From positions 868,001 through 932,000 of the forward strand of contig OZ244822.1 in the NCBI GenBank assembly GCA_965220345.1: a stretch of 64,000 nucleotides of DNA, written 5' to 3'. Below, one piece after another: positions 8,662 to 17,766 of this stretch. A program made the translations under genes and the position numbers. This DNA is from Aldehydirespirator sp965220345 (GTDB lineage Bacteria; Actinomycetota; Acidimicrobiia; Acidimicrobiales; Aldehydirespiratoraceae). Numbering within the stretch: position 1 is the stretch's first letter; the number at the start of each line of letters is the position of its first letter. The notes under the pieces were generated by a model. That model was not told the DNA's origin and did no database searches. It saw nothing but the letters and a program-made list of their open reading frames with translations.

Positions 8662-9592
8662 ATGGCGGGAAGGCTGAGCTTTGACGAGCGCGCTCGGATT
8701 GAGGCGCTCCAAACGGCGGGGGTTGATGCTCAACAGATAGCACGACAGCTGAGGCGGGCTGTTTCAACGATTTATCGAGAACAAAAACACAACAGCTACG
8801 ATAGCGGTGGTTATGACGCGTCGGTGGCGCAGCATCTCACGGATTTGCGGGCACGCCGCCCTAAACAAGCGAAACTTGTAGTGGATCCTGAACTAGCTGA
8901 GATGGTGCATGAACGGCAGGTGATGCGCTGGTCACCGTGCGCTATTAGTGCTGATCTGCGCGCCGAGGGCTACCAGATCTGCGCGGAGACGATCTATGTA
9001 GCCCTGTTATGATCCAATCGGATCACGAGGACTACCCAAGCGCTCTTGGCGGTTGCTGCCGAGACGCTGCCGCAAACGCAAACCCCGCAACCGCATCAAC
9101 GCGAAAACCCAGCGTTTTAGGTGATTGCAAACCGATCACACATCAACACGCAACCGTCAAAGAGCGCTGCGAGGCTAGTCCACTGGGAAGGTGACCTGAT
9201 AATCGGTGCCAACAACGCCAGCGCTGTAGTCACACTCGTTGAACGCGTCAGCCGACAGACCGTGCTCACCGCATTGCCACAGGGATACACAGCCAAACAC
9301 ACCGCCACAGCAGTCACCGCGGCGCTGTCACGTCAACCAGCGCATCTCGTCAAAACTCTCACCTGGGACCAAGGCACAGAAATAGCCACGCTGGGCTGAC
9401 ATCGAACAAGCCCTAGGTATTGACATCTACTTCTGCGAACCGCGTTCACCATGGCAACGCGCCAGCAACGAACAAACCAACGCACTACTCAGACGCTGGC
9501 TACCCAAAAGCACAAACCTCAACATCAACCCAGCCCACCTCGCCATCATCGAAGACAACCTCAACCACATGCCCCGCAAACTCCACAACTAG
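8662..9592 (+). pseudogene. IS30 family transposase, frameshifted
   Basis: ATG at 8662 follows GGAGG with eight bases spacing. The N-terminus has the IS30 helix-turn-helix (LSFDERARIEALQTAGVD, ARQLRRAVSTIYRE). The frame breaks near 9003, 9119 and 9389, each by one base, yet all segments join into a full IS30 protein when read across. The catalytic DDE residues remain: D in LVHWEGDLIIG, D in LTWDQGTEIA, and E in ASNEQTNALLRRWLPK. There are no other stops, so inactivation looks recent. IS30 enzymes do not normally use frameshifting, so three shifts argue for a dead copy. Confidence 0.8.
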
Positions 9593-9620
9593 CAATCAGC
9601 CCTCAACACCTACACTGCAC

Positions 9621-9643
9621 TCACTTGCATCCACCACTAGAGT
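9621..9643 (-). repeat. Right terminal inverted repeat of the IS30-like element
   Basis: On the minus strand it begins ACTCTAGTGGTGGATGCAAG and matches the left repeat at 17 of 23 positions. It starts 28 bases after the transposase stop. Confidence 0.6.
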
Positions 9644-9722
9644 TTGCTATCTGTACCAAATTGCCCAAATTAGAACTCACGCTGACTTGTGCCGCGACAA
9701 CATCTCAGAGTGGTGGCATCAA

Positions 9723-9917
9723 ATGAACCGAGGTGGAGGTCCGGCAGTTGATCGGCCTGAGACGGGATACGGGACTAGCCCCATCTTCGTGCCTGGCTCA
9801 CCCGCTCACGAAGCGTTGCGTGATGCTTACAATAACGGTATCACGCGGATCGCTATTGGGCAGACCCCATCTTTTGAAGAGGTGGTCGCAACAGTTCGGA
9901 CCCTGGACCTGCTTTAA
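9723..9917 (+). CDS. Short hypothetical protein, possibly the 3' end of a longer gene
   Basis: Encodes 64 residues from ATG 9723 with AGAGTGGTGG upstream. The frame is also open further upstream into the IS right end, so this may be the surviving tail of a gene cut by the element. The C-terminal part, GSPAHEALRDAYNNGITRIA followed by a short helix, looks like an ordinary globular alpha/beta segment. I do not recognise a family. The stop is five bases before a perfect 11-bp hairpin, which supports this being a genuine gene end. Confidence 0.4.
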   Translation: MNRGGGPAVDRPETGYGTSPIFVPGSPAHEALRDAYNNGITRIAIGQTPSFEEVVATVRTLDLL

Positions 9918-9922
9918 CGGGG

Positions 9923-9949
9923 TGAGCCCCGCCGGTTTGGCGGGGCTCA
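9923..9949. terminator. Strong hairpin, probable bidirectional terminator
   Basis: Perfect 11-bp stem TGAGCCCCGCC with a five-base loop GGTTT, lying between two converging genes that end at 9917 and 9982. No T tract follows on either strand, so it would act as a stem-only terminator or RNA-stabilising hairpin. Confidence 0.6.
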
Positions 9950-9981
9950 GCCTGTGATGCGTTAGTTCAGTGATGGGTGGG

Positions 9982-11621
9982 TCAGTTGATGAGGTAGCAA
10001 CGGTCAGGCGTGAATCTGCGTTCTATGCCGGTTTCGCCTGAGACTCGTTTCTGCCAGTCTTGTATATCCATACACACCCAAAACGACTCTCCTGCTTCGA
10101 TACGCCTGTCGATTTCTTGCTGGAAACGCTGCTGCTGCGCGTCCCAAAGCTCCGCGGCACGCTCAAAATCGTTGTAAGCCTTCACATACAAAGCATCCAC
10201 ACAACCAGCATCAAAACCACAGTTAACGATATCCTGCTCAGCAGGCATCTCATACTTTGGGAACCCGCTCTCACGAGGCGCAGTCAAACTCGGCAAACTA
10301 CCATCAGTGTCGCTGCCATATTCATACTCACTCACACTACGCACAAGATGTACCTGAGATTCAATATTTCTGTAGCAAGTCTTGTCCCGTAACTCATCAT
10401 CATCATGCGCGCAGTAGTAGATTACTGGTTTCACAAGCGGTAACACATCCGCAACCGGTTTACCAGCATCTGCAGACCTATAAGCCTCATCAAAATAATT
10501 TTCATCGTCCCTTGCCTCGGCAGCGGCCTTACTATCAGCCGGGGTCATGAGCTGCTCTTGCCGAGGACGACCAGAATCGTACTTACGATCACTTGTATCA
10601 TAATAATAATAATTTATTGTACTGTGTGATGTTGATGCCTCACGCCAAATTTGCTCTCCAGCTTTTCTGATCAACGGAACATACGGAACGGGCGTGTTTG
10701 CATAACTGCTCTCTGGAGGCAATACGCAACGCGTTGGACCCTGCCGCGCCTCGAAATCGGATCGACCAGGAATAGTCCTTAAAATATTTAGAACATTGTT
10801 GAGAATAGTTTTCTCAGGCTCCGTAAGCATATCGATGTCGGCATTAGCATTTATAAACTTTTGCCACACCCTATTCTGCTCAGGGTTTAGCGGCAAAGAA
10901 GGCGTAATACTCACCCCAACCCCGTCAGGCACATAATAAAGCTGCAACAACGCCCACTCCAACGGATCAGACTCGCTGCTTTTATCCCGACGCTTACGAG
11001 TAACCTCGCCAAGCCTTGTGTTGGCTCCACCAAAATGCGTAGTGTGCTCACCGCATGTCGTCCACGCGGGATACGAATACTGCGGCGTGTTGCGGTTATC
11101 ATCCGAGATAGGATCCACAGTCCCAACAGACAATGGTGCGGCGTCTATCTCACTTTGATCAGGTGCCTCATACGGCACCTCATCAGGCACCGTCGATACC
11201 AGCAGTTCCGCAGTGAAGTTGCCGTCTTCGCTTACATCTTTGCCATTCCAAGTACACACCCACTTCGCATGACACCACACCGTGATCTTGTTCGCGTAAA
11301 CCTCTTCATAAGGATCCCCGTTCGGGTCATTAACCGTGCGAGTCAGATCCTCGCTCTCAAAAATCGTTACAGACCCAGTCCTGCCATTGTAATGAAAATT
11401 ATCAGCCAAAGCCTGATAATCTTCTGGCGGCGTATCATTCGGGTCGTCGTAATCAAAAGTCCAAGTCGCAGAACCTAACTGCGTGCCGCGTTCATCAGCC
11501 GCCGGAGTCTGAGCACCCGCAGGGGGGGGGGGGCAATCCCATACAACAACGCAGCCACAAGCGCCAGCACCATACACAACCTCACAGCCAGCAGATCACC
11601 AAACAACCTCACGACTCGCAT
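9982..11621 (-). CDS. Exported protein with frame broken at a C12 tract
   Basis: The start is the ATG at 11621 with AAAGGA seven bases upstream. It begins MRVVRLFGDLLAVRLCMVL, a signal peptide whose hydrophobic core runs into AALLYGIAPPP. At 11522-11533 a run of 12 C (coding strand) shifts the frame. The other frame then continues PPAGAQTPAADERG and about 510 more residues to 9982. Read across, AGA-Q makes a good signal peptidase site, so the two frames clearly belong to one gene. The mature part has scattered cysteines and no domain I recognise. With 10 or 13 C the gene would be in frame. Either a phase-variable gene in the OFF state or a homopolymer sequencing error. Confidence 0.65.
11522..11533 (+). 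repeat. G12/C12 homopolymer tract inside a signal-peptide coding region
   Basis: Twelve consecutive G on the plus strand, read as C on the coding strand, about 90 bases after the start codon at 11621. Tract lengths of 10 or 13 restore the reading frame of the exported protein gene. Confidence 0.9.
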
Positions 11622-11757
11622 CACTAATTCCTTTCGGTTAGATCGTGCCACACCCCAAGCAAACCGCCCAGAGCACAGCAACAATAGTTACCTACAACCA
11701 TAGCACACACCAACCCAACACACAACACCAACCCCACAACAACGCTGGACAGCAAAG

Positions 11758-13371
11758 TCAACGAGCGTGGTAGCGACTGCGGGTGCCGTGAGAGTCTTTG
11801 TTGAGACGCTTGCTGAGATGCAACCCCTCTAGTATCAGTTCCACTGCTGAAGCGATCATGGCGGGATTGTCAGCCTGCGGGGCTGCTGCTATTGGATCGG
11901 AGGCCAGCACCGCCTTGACTGGAGCGGCCAGAGCCGGGATCCGGCTCAACAGGGCTTCGTATTCAGTGTCGGCTATGTCATCGCCCACATCCACCACCAA
12001 AGCATTGTGGGCGCTGTTGACATCACGGATCGCATCGGCGGGGGTGTCGCTGCTATCACTTCGTTGCGTGCTGTCAAAGCTTTCGGAATCGTCAGGATCA
12101 TCAAGATCATCTGAGTCATCAAGATCGGGCTCGAATGCTGCCACCACTTGTCGTTGATGTTCGGCTGTGACCGTGTCAGCGAACACTTCTAGCACCGCCG
12201 AATCAAGCAGCCGTTGCAAGATCTCGGCTTCATGGTCTTCTTGCAGTGTCTCGATTTCGATCTTGCCCATAGTTGACGACTTGAGCGCTTCAAGGTCGGT
12301 AACTCTCGGCACGACATGAGGGCCACCTTGCTGTTGATCGCTTCGGGTTCGCAGGGTTCGGCGCACGGCGTTAGCTGCCAGTGTTTCGGTGTTGGCGATG
12401 CTGAGCCGCACCGACACTCCAGAACGTTGCGACACATGAGCACTCATACGAGCTGCGCGGGTTAACGCCACCACGATTCGTAACATGAACAACGGCACGG
12501 TCACCGGAATTGGACTGGAGTTAAGATCGACTTCTTGGTTGACGATGGCGATCTCGGTTTCGGCTTCGAACGGATAGTGCGTGCGTATCTGAGTACCGAA
12601 ACGGTCTTTCAGTGGTGTGATGATGCGACCTCGGTTGGTGTAATCCTCGGGATTGGCCGATGCCACAAGCATCACATCAAGAGGAATCCGCACCTTGTAA
12701 CCGCGGATCTGCACGTCACGCTCCTCCAGCACGTTGAGCAGTCCCACCTGAATGCGTTCAGCCAGATCAGGTAGCTCGTTGACTGCGAAAATCCCGCGGT
12801 TGCTGCGTGGCACCAGTCCGTAATGCAAAGTCAACTCGTCGGCTAGGTAGCGACCCTCAGCGACTTTGATCGGATCAACTTCACCGATCAGGTCAGCTAT
12901 TGACGTGTCGGGTGTAGCCAGTTTTTCGCCGTATCGCTCGCTGCGATGCAACCAGGCGATTGGTGTGTCGTCGCCGTGTTCGGTCACAAGGGCTTTGGCC
13001 GCAGCCGACACCGGGTTGAAAGGGTCGTCGTTGATTTCAGATCCGGCTATGACCGGCAGCCACTCGTCAAGCAGGTCTACTAGGCCGCGGATTATGCGGG
13101 TCTTGGCTTGGCCTCGTTCGCCAAGCATGATCATGTCGTGTCCAGCGAGCAGAGCGTTCTCCATTTGAGGAATGACGGTGTTGTGATAGCCGACGATGCC
13201 CTCTAGCAGCGGCTTGCCCGAGCTGATGCGAGCAACAGCGTTGCGCTGCAGTTCACGCCGCACCGGCAACGACCGCCAGCCAAACGCACGCAGTTCACCC
13301 AAAGTAGCTGGCTTGCCTGCGGGATTCTCGGGTGCTGAGCGTGTCGTTGGTGATGCGGTTGACATCGGCAT
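11758..13371 (-). CDS. MoxR/magnesium chelatase I-like AAA+ ATPase
   Basis: AAA+ protein of 537 residues. The Walker A motif GERGQAKT is at 84-91, with alanine in place of the usual glycine before lysine. The Walker B position reads GIFAVNELPDL, with asparagine where most members have aspartate. Sensor 1 is VASANPEDY and an arginine-finger region KDRFGTQI follows. The C-terminus has an acidic stretch rich in D and S. Relatives remodel or insert cofactors with a von Willebrand A partner; the likely partner here is the VWA protein at 47347, not adjacent. The start ATG 13371 follows AGGG and is divergent from the GH2-like gene. Confidence 0.8.
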   Translation of the reverse strand: MPMSTASPTTRSAPENPAGKPATLGELRAFGWRSLPVRRELQRNAVARISSGKPLLEGIVGYHNTVIPQMENALLAGHDMIMLGERGQAKTRIIRGLVDLLDEWLPVIAGSEINDDPFNPVSAAAKALVTEHGDDTPIAWLHRSERYGEKLATPDTSIADLIGEVDPIKVAEGRYLADELTLHYGLVPRSNRGIFAVNELPDLAERIQVGLLNVLEERDVQIRGYKVRIPLDVMLVASANPEDYTNRGRIITPLKDRFGTQIRTHYPFEAETEIAIVNQEVDLNSSPIPVTVPLFMLRIVVALTRAARMSAHVSQRSGVSVRLSIANTETLAANAVRRTLRTRSDQQQGGPHVVPRVTDLEALKSSTMGKIEIETLQEDHEAEILQRLLDSAVLEVFADTVTAEHQRQVVAAFEPDLDDSDDLDDPDDSESFDSTQRSDSSDTPADAIRDVNSAHNALVVDVGDDIADTEYEALLSRIPALAAPVKAVLASDPIAAAPQADNPAMIASAVELILEGLHLSKRLNKDSHGTRSRYHAR

Positions 13372-13420
13372 GCAACCCTAGCGGTGACTTTTTGCGAGAG
13401 GTTTCGCTGCCAGCGCTAGC

Positions 13421-15649
13421 TTGAAGTGCGTGGATCTGGGCGGGTTATGGCGGGTTGCAGCCGCTTCAGAACCGCGGTTGCGTACCTTCCACGAAGTCGA
13501 TCACGACGACTCCGACTGGCAGATGCTGATGGTGCCCGGTCATTGGGCCGCCCCCGATGCTGACGGCTTTGTGTCTGAGCTGGCTCAACAGGAGTCGGTG
13601 CTCTACCGCCACCGCTTCGAGAGTCCTACCGACTTGTCTACTTCGCCTGACCCGTCAACTCAATCTGGTCTGTTCGACAAGGTCGCTGCTGCTGACATGG
13701 CAACGTCAGCGAGGCAAACATTGCCCATGAGGCAACCCGAAGAAGTCGAGCCATTCGACTCAGACACAACACGATGGTGGCTGCGCTTTGAGGGCATCGC
13801 TCAGCAAGGCGATGTCTGGCTTGACGGCTCATATCTGGGTCACACCGACGGCTACTTCGTGCCCCACGAAATGGAAGTCACCGAGCACCTCGCTTCAAGA
13901 TCCGAGCATGTGCTGGCGGTCGAAGCCACCTGCCGTCGCTTCGGCGAACCCGACAATCGCACCTTGTTGACAGGAGCGCTGCAAGACCCCGAACTATGCG
14001 GGCAGCCTGACCTGATCATTGGCGGAGTGTGGCGCCCGGTAACGTTGCGCTTCAGCGGTCAGATAGTGATACGTCACGCCCGCGCGGTCTGTGCCGATGT
14101 GCAGATGCATGACAACGATGGCACCGCGACCAGCGCCCGGCTAGAGATGCGGGCCGTGCTTGACGTGCCCGGCGGCGGGCCTGTGGAATTACGCACTCGT
14201 GTGGCTGGCATTGAGCATGTGTTCAACCACCACGCTGCGGCAGGCGAGAACCGCGTGGAATGGAGCGTCACCGTGGCTAATCCGCCGCTTTGGTGGCCGC
14301 ACACGCTCGGCAAACAAAACCTTTGTCGCCTTGAGCTAGCGGTCATCGCTGATGGCGCAACGCAGGATCAGCGCAGCTTCCGTATCGGTTTTCGTAAAGT
14401 GCATATGCGGCGCTGGGTGCTGCACGTCAACGGTGAGAGACTCTTCGTCAAAGGTGCCAATTTGTTGCCGACACGTCCGCTGCTAGGCACAGCTACGCCT
14501 TCGGAGTCGATCAACGACATTCGTGCTGCACGCAACGCTGGACTTGATTTGGTGCGACCCGTTGCTCATATCGCCCGGCCTGAACTTTACGACGCAGCCG
14601 ATGAGTTGGGTGTGCTGGTTTGGCAGGACTTACCGATCCGGGGATTGATGAATCGAAGCGTGGCACCTGAAGCACTGCGGCAAGCCCGCGAGGCCGTTGA
14701 TCTACTGAGCCATCACCCCTCGGTAGCGCTGTGGTGCGCGCATGACCAGCCGTTCTCGAGGCTGCAAAAACCTGTCCGCACGCCAGCAGTAGTGAGCAGT
14801 CAGAGATGGTCATGGAATCGTGATGTGCTGGACCGGAGGCTCTGTCGAGTGATTACCCGCTGCGACGGCTCAAGGCCAGTGATCCCCCATACGGGAGTGC
14901 CGCCACGGTTTCCTCGGCTGGAGGGCACCACCAGCGAACTATGGTTTGGGCTTCATGGCGGGCAGCCAGCCGATCTTGCGACGGTGCTGGCACGGCTGCC
15001 GACTATGGGGCGTTTCGTGTCGGCATTCGGCACGCAAGAAGCGGCGAAACAGCCTCACACCATCAAAGCAACCATCGAAACTCTGCGTCGTCTCAAATAC
15101 CGCCCCACCGGCGGTTTCATGTTTCACGCTCTAGCTGATGTGCCCTCAGCCTCAGTTGGTGATGCACACGACGACGGCGGCGGAACAACGAACGAGACGA
15201 CAAACAAGCCAGCACCAGATCGAACCGGCTTCGGTGTGCTTGACGGCTTGCGCCGACCTAAGCCTGGCTGGCAGGCACTCGTTGAGGCCTGCAAACCGTT
15301 GATTGTGGTGGCCGATCAGTTACCTGCTGAAGTAAGAGCATCAGACACTCTGGCGCTGGCAGTGCATGTGATGAACGACACCAGAGAGGCAACCGGTGAA
15401 CTTCGGTTACATGCCCGGATAGTGGACTCTGGCGGGGACGTGATCTATCGACAGGGTTGGACGGGAACTGCCGATGCCGACGAATGCGTTCTAGTCGGGC
15501 ATCTAGAATTGGAAGTGCCTCAGAACTGTCTCGGCACTTTGACGCTGGAACTGACTCTCAAAGGCTTTGCCGAAGGGGGTGCCGAAGTTAGCGGCTCTGC
15601 GGAGTGGGTCGTGCTAGCGACCAACCGTTATACAACGAGAGTCGTCTAG
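13421..15649 (+). CDS. Glycoside hydrolase family 2 homologue lacking catalytic glutamates
   Basis: Protein of 742 residues with the GH2 layout: a jelly-roll sugar-binding domain (WWLRFEGIAQQGDVWLDGSYLG), an immunoglobulin-like domain ending in PPLWWPHTLGKQNL, a TIM barrel opening with LHVNGERLFVKGANLLP, and a C-terminal beta domain. The acid/base site, NE in active beta-mannosidases, reads AHDQ at 440-443. The nucleophile site SEFG reads SAFG at 534-537. It is therefore likely a non-catalytic carbohydrate-binding or structural protein. Start is a TTG at 13421 or the in-frame GTG at 13430; neither has a good ribosome binding site. No signal peptide is visible. Confidence 0.75.
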   Translation: MKCVDLGGLWRVAAASEPRLRTFHEVDHDDSDWQMLMVPGHWAAPDADGFVSELAQQESVLYRHRFESPTDLSTSPDPSTQSGLFDKVAAADMATSARQTLPMRQPEEVEPFDSDTTRWWLRFEGIAQQGDVWLDGSYLGHTDGYFVPHEMEVTEHLASRSEHVLAVEATCRRFGEPDNRTLLTGALQDPELCGQPDLIIGGVWRPVTLRFSGQIVIRHARAVCADVQMHDNDGTATSARLEMRAVLDVPGGGPVELRTRVAGIEHVFNHHAAAGENRVEWSVTVANPPLWWPHTLGKQNLCRLELAVIADGATQDQRSFRIGFRKVHMRRWVLHVNGERLFVKGANLLPTRPLLGTATPSESINDIRAARNAGLDLVRPVAHIARPELYDAADELGVLVWQDLPIRGLMNRSVAPEALRQAREAVDLLSHHPSVALWCAHDQPFSRLQKPVRTPAVVSSQRWSWNRDVLDRRLCRVITRCDGSRPVIPHTGVPPRFPRLEGTTSELWFGLHGGQPADLATVLARLPTMGRFVSAFGTQEAAKQPHTIKATIETLRRLKYRPTGGFMFHALADVPSASVGDAHDDGGGTTNETTNKPAPDRTGFGVLDGLRRPKPGWQALVEACKPLIVVADQLPAEVRASDTLALAVHVMNDTREATGELRLHARIVDSGGDVIYRQGWTGTADADECVLVGHLELEVPQNCLGTLTLELTLKGFAEGGAEVSGSAEWVVLATNRYTTRVV

Positions 15650-15730
15650 TGCTGGAGCGCTCCCCCTACTCGGCCACCATGCCTTCAACCTAGCCACACA
15701 GCCTTCAACCAGCGGGGAGCGCTCCAGCAC
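15649..15730 (+). repeat. Long perfect inverted repeat, first of a pair
   Basis: Arms of 17 bp, GTGCTGGAGCGCTCCCC and its exact complement, enclose a 48-base loop. Each arm contains the 10-bp palindrome GGAGCGCTCC. The loop contains GCCTTCAACC twice. The left arm begins at the stop codon of the GH2-like gene, so it could act as its terminator, although no T run follows. Confidence 0.75.
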
Positions 15731-16165
15731 CTTCATGTTCTGTGCTGCGACGACCGGACTAAGCCTGCCCCCATCAGCGCTGAACATGTTTGAAGTATAG
15801 CAACATTTGCTTAAAGGTGCTTATAATGCAAAGGCCAGAGTGCTCCCCTGTCTGCCACATGTCATAACCATGGGGGGAGGAGCGCTCTGGCACTTACATG
15901 TTCTTTGCTGCCTTGGGCAGCTAGAACACTGCACATAATAGCAGCAAAACATAGCTGCTGCACAACCGGGACAAACTAACGATCCGAGCGCTCTTAACAG
16001 GCTGCGGAGACAAGTATCCGCGAGCGGCCGCTTCTCGGAGATTACGGTCGCCGCAATGCTTGAAGCAAAGCCTGAAACCCACCCTGAAGCCCTACGGCAT
16101 GCTTAGGCACGGCACAACATGGCGCGCCACGACTTGGCTCGACGAAGCCTGACAGGCAGGTTGCG
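15650..16165. other. 516-bp non-coding block with two related hairpins
   Basis: No open frame with coding character is present. Two long inverted repeats, at 15649-15730 and 15834-15892, share sequence and a common tail reading CATGTTCT then T(or G)TGCTGC. The remainder, 15900-16165, shows nothing I can assign and holds the promoter region of the phosphatase gene. Confidence 0.6.
15834..15892 (+). repeat. Second inverted repeat of the pair
   Basis: Arms GCCAGAGTGCTCC and GGAGCGCTCTGGC pair over 13 positions with one G-U wobble. Their sequence is related to the first hairpin, and both are followed by a similar CATGTTCT tail, so the two units look like diverged copies of one element. Confidence 0.65.
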
Positions 16166-16792
16166 ATGACGGTGGAGTTGTTAGTGGTGCGCCACGCACA
16201 GTCTGTGTGGAACGCAGCTGGACGGTGGCAAGGGCACGCTGATCCACCACTTTCCGTCGACGGTTTTTTGCAGGCACGCGCTGTCGCCGAACAAAACTCT
16301 GCAGATGGTCTAGCCGGATTGCACAGCATCGTAAGCAGCGATCTCATCAGAGCACGCCAAACCGCCGACATCATCGCTGAGGTGCTGCAAGTGGAGGCGG
16401 CGGACTGCGACGAGCGCTGGCGAGAACGAGACGTGGGTTTGTGGCAAGGACTAACCGGCAAAGAAATCGAGCGTGACTATCCCGGGGCTTTAGCCGCAGG
16501 CAATTATCCGCCAGGCTGGGAAGGTCACGAGTCGTTAATTGGGCGAGTGCTGAAAGCGGCTGCGCACATCGGTGAAAGGGTTGTTGACGGTGTTGTGCTG
16601 GTCGTGTCACATGCCGGTGTTATCTATGCGCTTGAAAGACATTTCGATGTCAGCTTTGGGCGAACCAGCAACCTCAACGGTCTGCGACTAGGGGTGGAGT
16701 CGGACACAGTGAGCCTGCAAGGACGGATCCTGCTCAACACCGATGCCGAAGCTGAAGACCGCAAACCTACGGCAACAACGGAGCGGCAGTGA
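16166..16792 (+). CDS. Histidine phosphatase (phosphoglycerate mutase-like) family protein
   Basis: Protein of 208 residues. The catalytic RHAQSVWN motif places the phospho-accepting histidine at residue 10. The second active-site histidine lies in VVLVVSHAGVIYAL. The charged segment ERDVGLWQGLTGKEIE is typical of acid phosphatases such as CobC or phosphoserine phosphatase relatives, so the exact substrate is open. It is the first of a coupled pair: its TGA overlaps the GTG of the next gene as GTGA. Confidence 0.85.
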   Translation: MTVELLVVRHAQSVWNAAGRWQGHADPPLSVDGFLQARAVAEQNSADGLAGLHSIVSSDLIRARQTADIIAEVLQVEAADCDERWRERDVGLWQGLTGKEIERDYPGALAAGNYPPGWEGHESLIGRVLKAAAHIGERVVDGVVLVVSHAGVIYALERHFDVSFGRTSNLNGLRLGVESDTVSLQGRILLNTDAEAEDRKPTATTERQ

Positions 16793-17388
16793 GCATCACC
16801 GAGACACCGCTTGACGATTTCGCAGAGACACCGCTTGACGGCTTCGCGGATGCCATGGACGAAGTTGTGCCGCTGAGCACAACAAAAGTGCGCGTGATCC
16901 GCAGCACCAAGCGCCACAAGACGGCATCGGCACGGATGGTCGACGGCGTGCTGGTAGTGCGTGTTCCCGCTTGGATGACCCAAGACGAAGAAGACAGCTT
17001 GGTTAGCAAAGTCGTGGGTCGATGGGAAGAAACAAAACGCTGCGGGCAGCTAGCGCTGGAACCCCGAGCAAAAGAGTTGGCGGCTCGCTTCGGGCTGCCC
17101 GAGCCACGCTCGATCCGTTGGTCGTCGCGCCAGCAGCATCGCTGGGGTTCTTGCACGCCTAGAAACGCTGATATCCGCATCTCGACACGGCTAGCCGAAG
17201 CGCCGCCATGGGTGCTTGACCATGTCATCATTCACGAACTAGCGCATCTGCTGGTGGCTGACCATTCACCAGAGTTCTACGCGATCGTCAACCGCAATCC
17301 CAATGCTGAGCGAGCCGAGGGATATCTGCTGGCTCTGACCGACCTCGGACGCAACCCAGCGACAACCCCCGACAGCCTCGCTAGTTGA
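16789..17388 (+). CDS. YgjP-like (DUF45) zinc metallopeptidase
   Basis: Protein of 199 residues with the zinc site HELAHLLVADH, H149, E150, H153 and H159. The preceding segment IRWSSRQQHRWGSCTP is the family's conserved SRWGSC region. The N-terminus carries a direct repeat ETPLDDFA then ETPLDGFA, which suggests a small internal duplication. The GTG start overlaps the phosphatase stop. The family is conserved, and the biological substrate is unknown. Confidence 0.85.
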   Translation: MSITETPLDDFAETPLDGFADAMDEVVPLSTTKVRVIRSTKRHKTASARMVDGVLVVRVPAWMTQDEEDSLVSKVVGRWEETKRCGQLALEPRAKELAARFGLPEPRSIRWSSRQQHRWGSCTPRNADIRISTRLAEAPPWVLDHVIIHELAHLLVADHSPEFYAIVNRNPNAERAEGYLLALTDLGRNPATTPDSLAS

Positions 17389-17405
17389 ACTCTGAACTCG
17401 CGGTA

Positions 17406-17684
17406 CTAGCGGCAGTTCAAGCTGCGTCCTCTTCGCAGTTGTTCGGTTCTCTGGCCGCGGAGTTGGGCGGCTAACAACTCGGCGGATTCCAGATCCTCAG
17501 AGTCGAGAGCTTGCAGCACCTCATCGACAGTGTCGAGATCGTTCTCAAGGTCACCTGCGCCAATGTCTGGCTCGGTGCCGAATTTCTGTGGTCCGCTGTC
17601 AACAGCGGCACCGTTCTCGGCATCGCTGTTGTCGGTAACACCGTTGTCGGCGACGGTTGACAGGATCGGTTCAGCCTCAGTCAT
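17406..17684 (-). CDS. Small acidic hypothetical protein
   Basis: Encodes 92 residues. The first two thirds are acidic and disordered-looking; the helical end reads DEVLQALDSEDLESAELLAA then a basic tail. I recognise no family. It converges on the metallopeptidase gene with a gap of 17 bases. The strong acid bias and single open frame make it plausible, but it has no ribosome binding site I would call strong. Confidence 0.5.
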   Translation of the reverse strand: MTEAEPILSTVADNGVTDNSDAENGAAVDSGPQKFGTEPDIGAGDLENDLDTVDEVLQALDSEDLESAELLAAQLRGQRTEQLRRGRSLNCR

Positions 17685-17766
17685 GCAGTGACCCTAACCG
17701 CGCCAGCCGACATGATCGGTGAGACCGAGGCGCGCAACGCCTTAATTATCTGCGAGACTATCCGAC

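Larger units (their letters stand above)
8585..9643 (+). mobile_element. IS30-like insertion sequence, inactivated
   Basis: An element of 1059 bp bounded by imperfect terminal inverted repeats of 23 bp, 17 of 23 positions matching, at 8585-8607 and 9621-9643. It encloses one transposase frame broken by three frameshifts. Size and organisation fit IS30. I saw no convincing target-site duplication next to the repeats. It lies between the sdh operon and a short hypothetical gene that ends in a strong hairpin. Confidence 0.7.
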
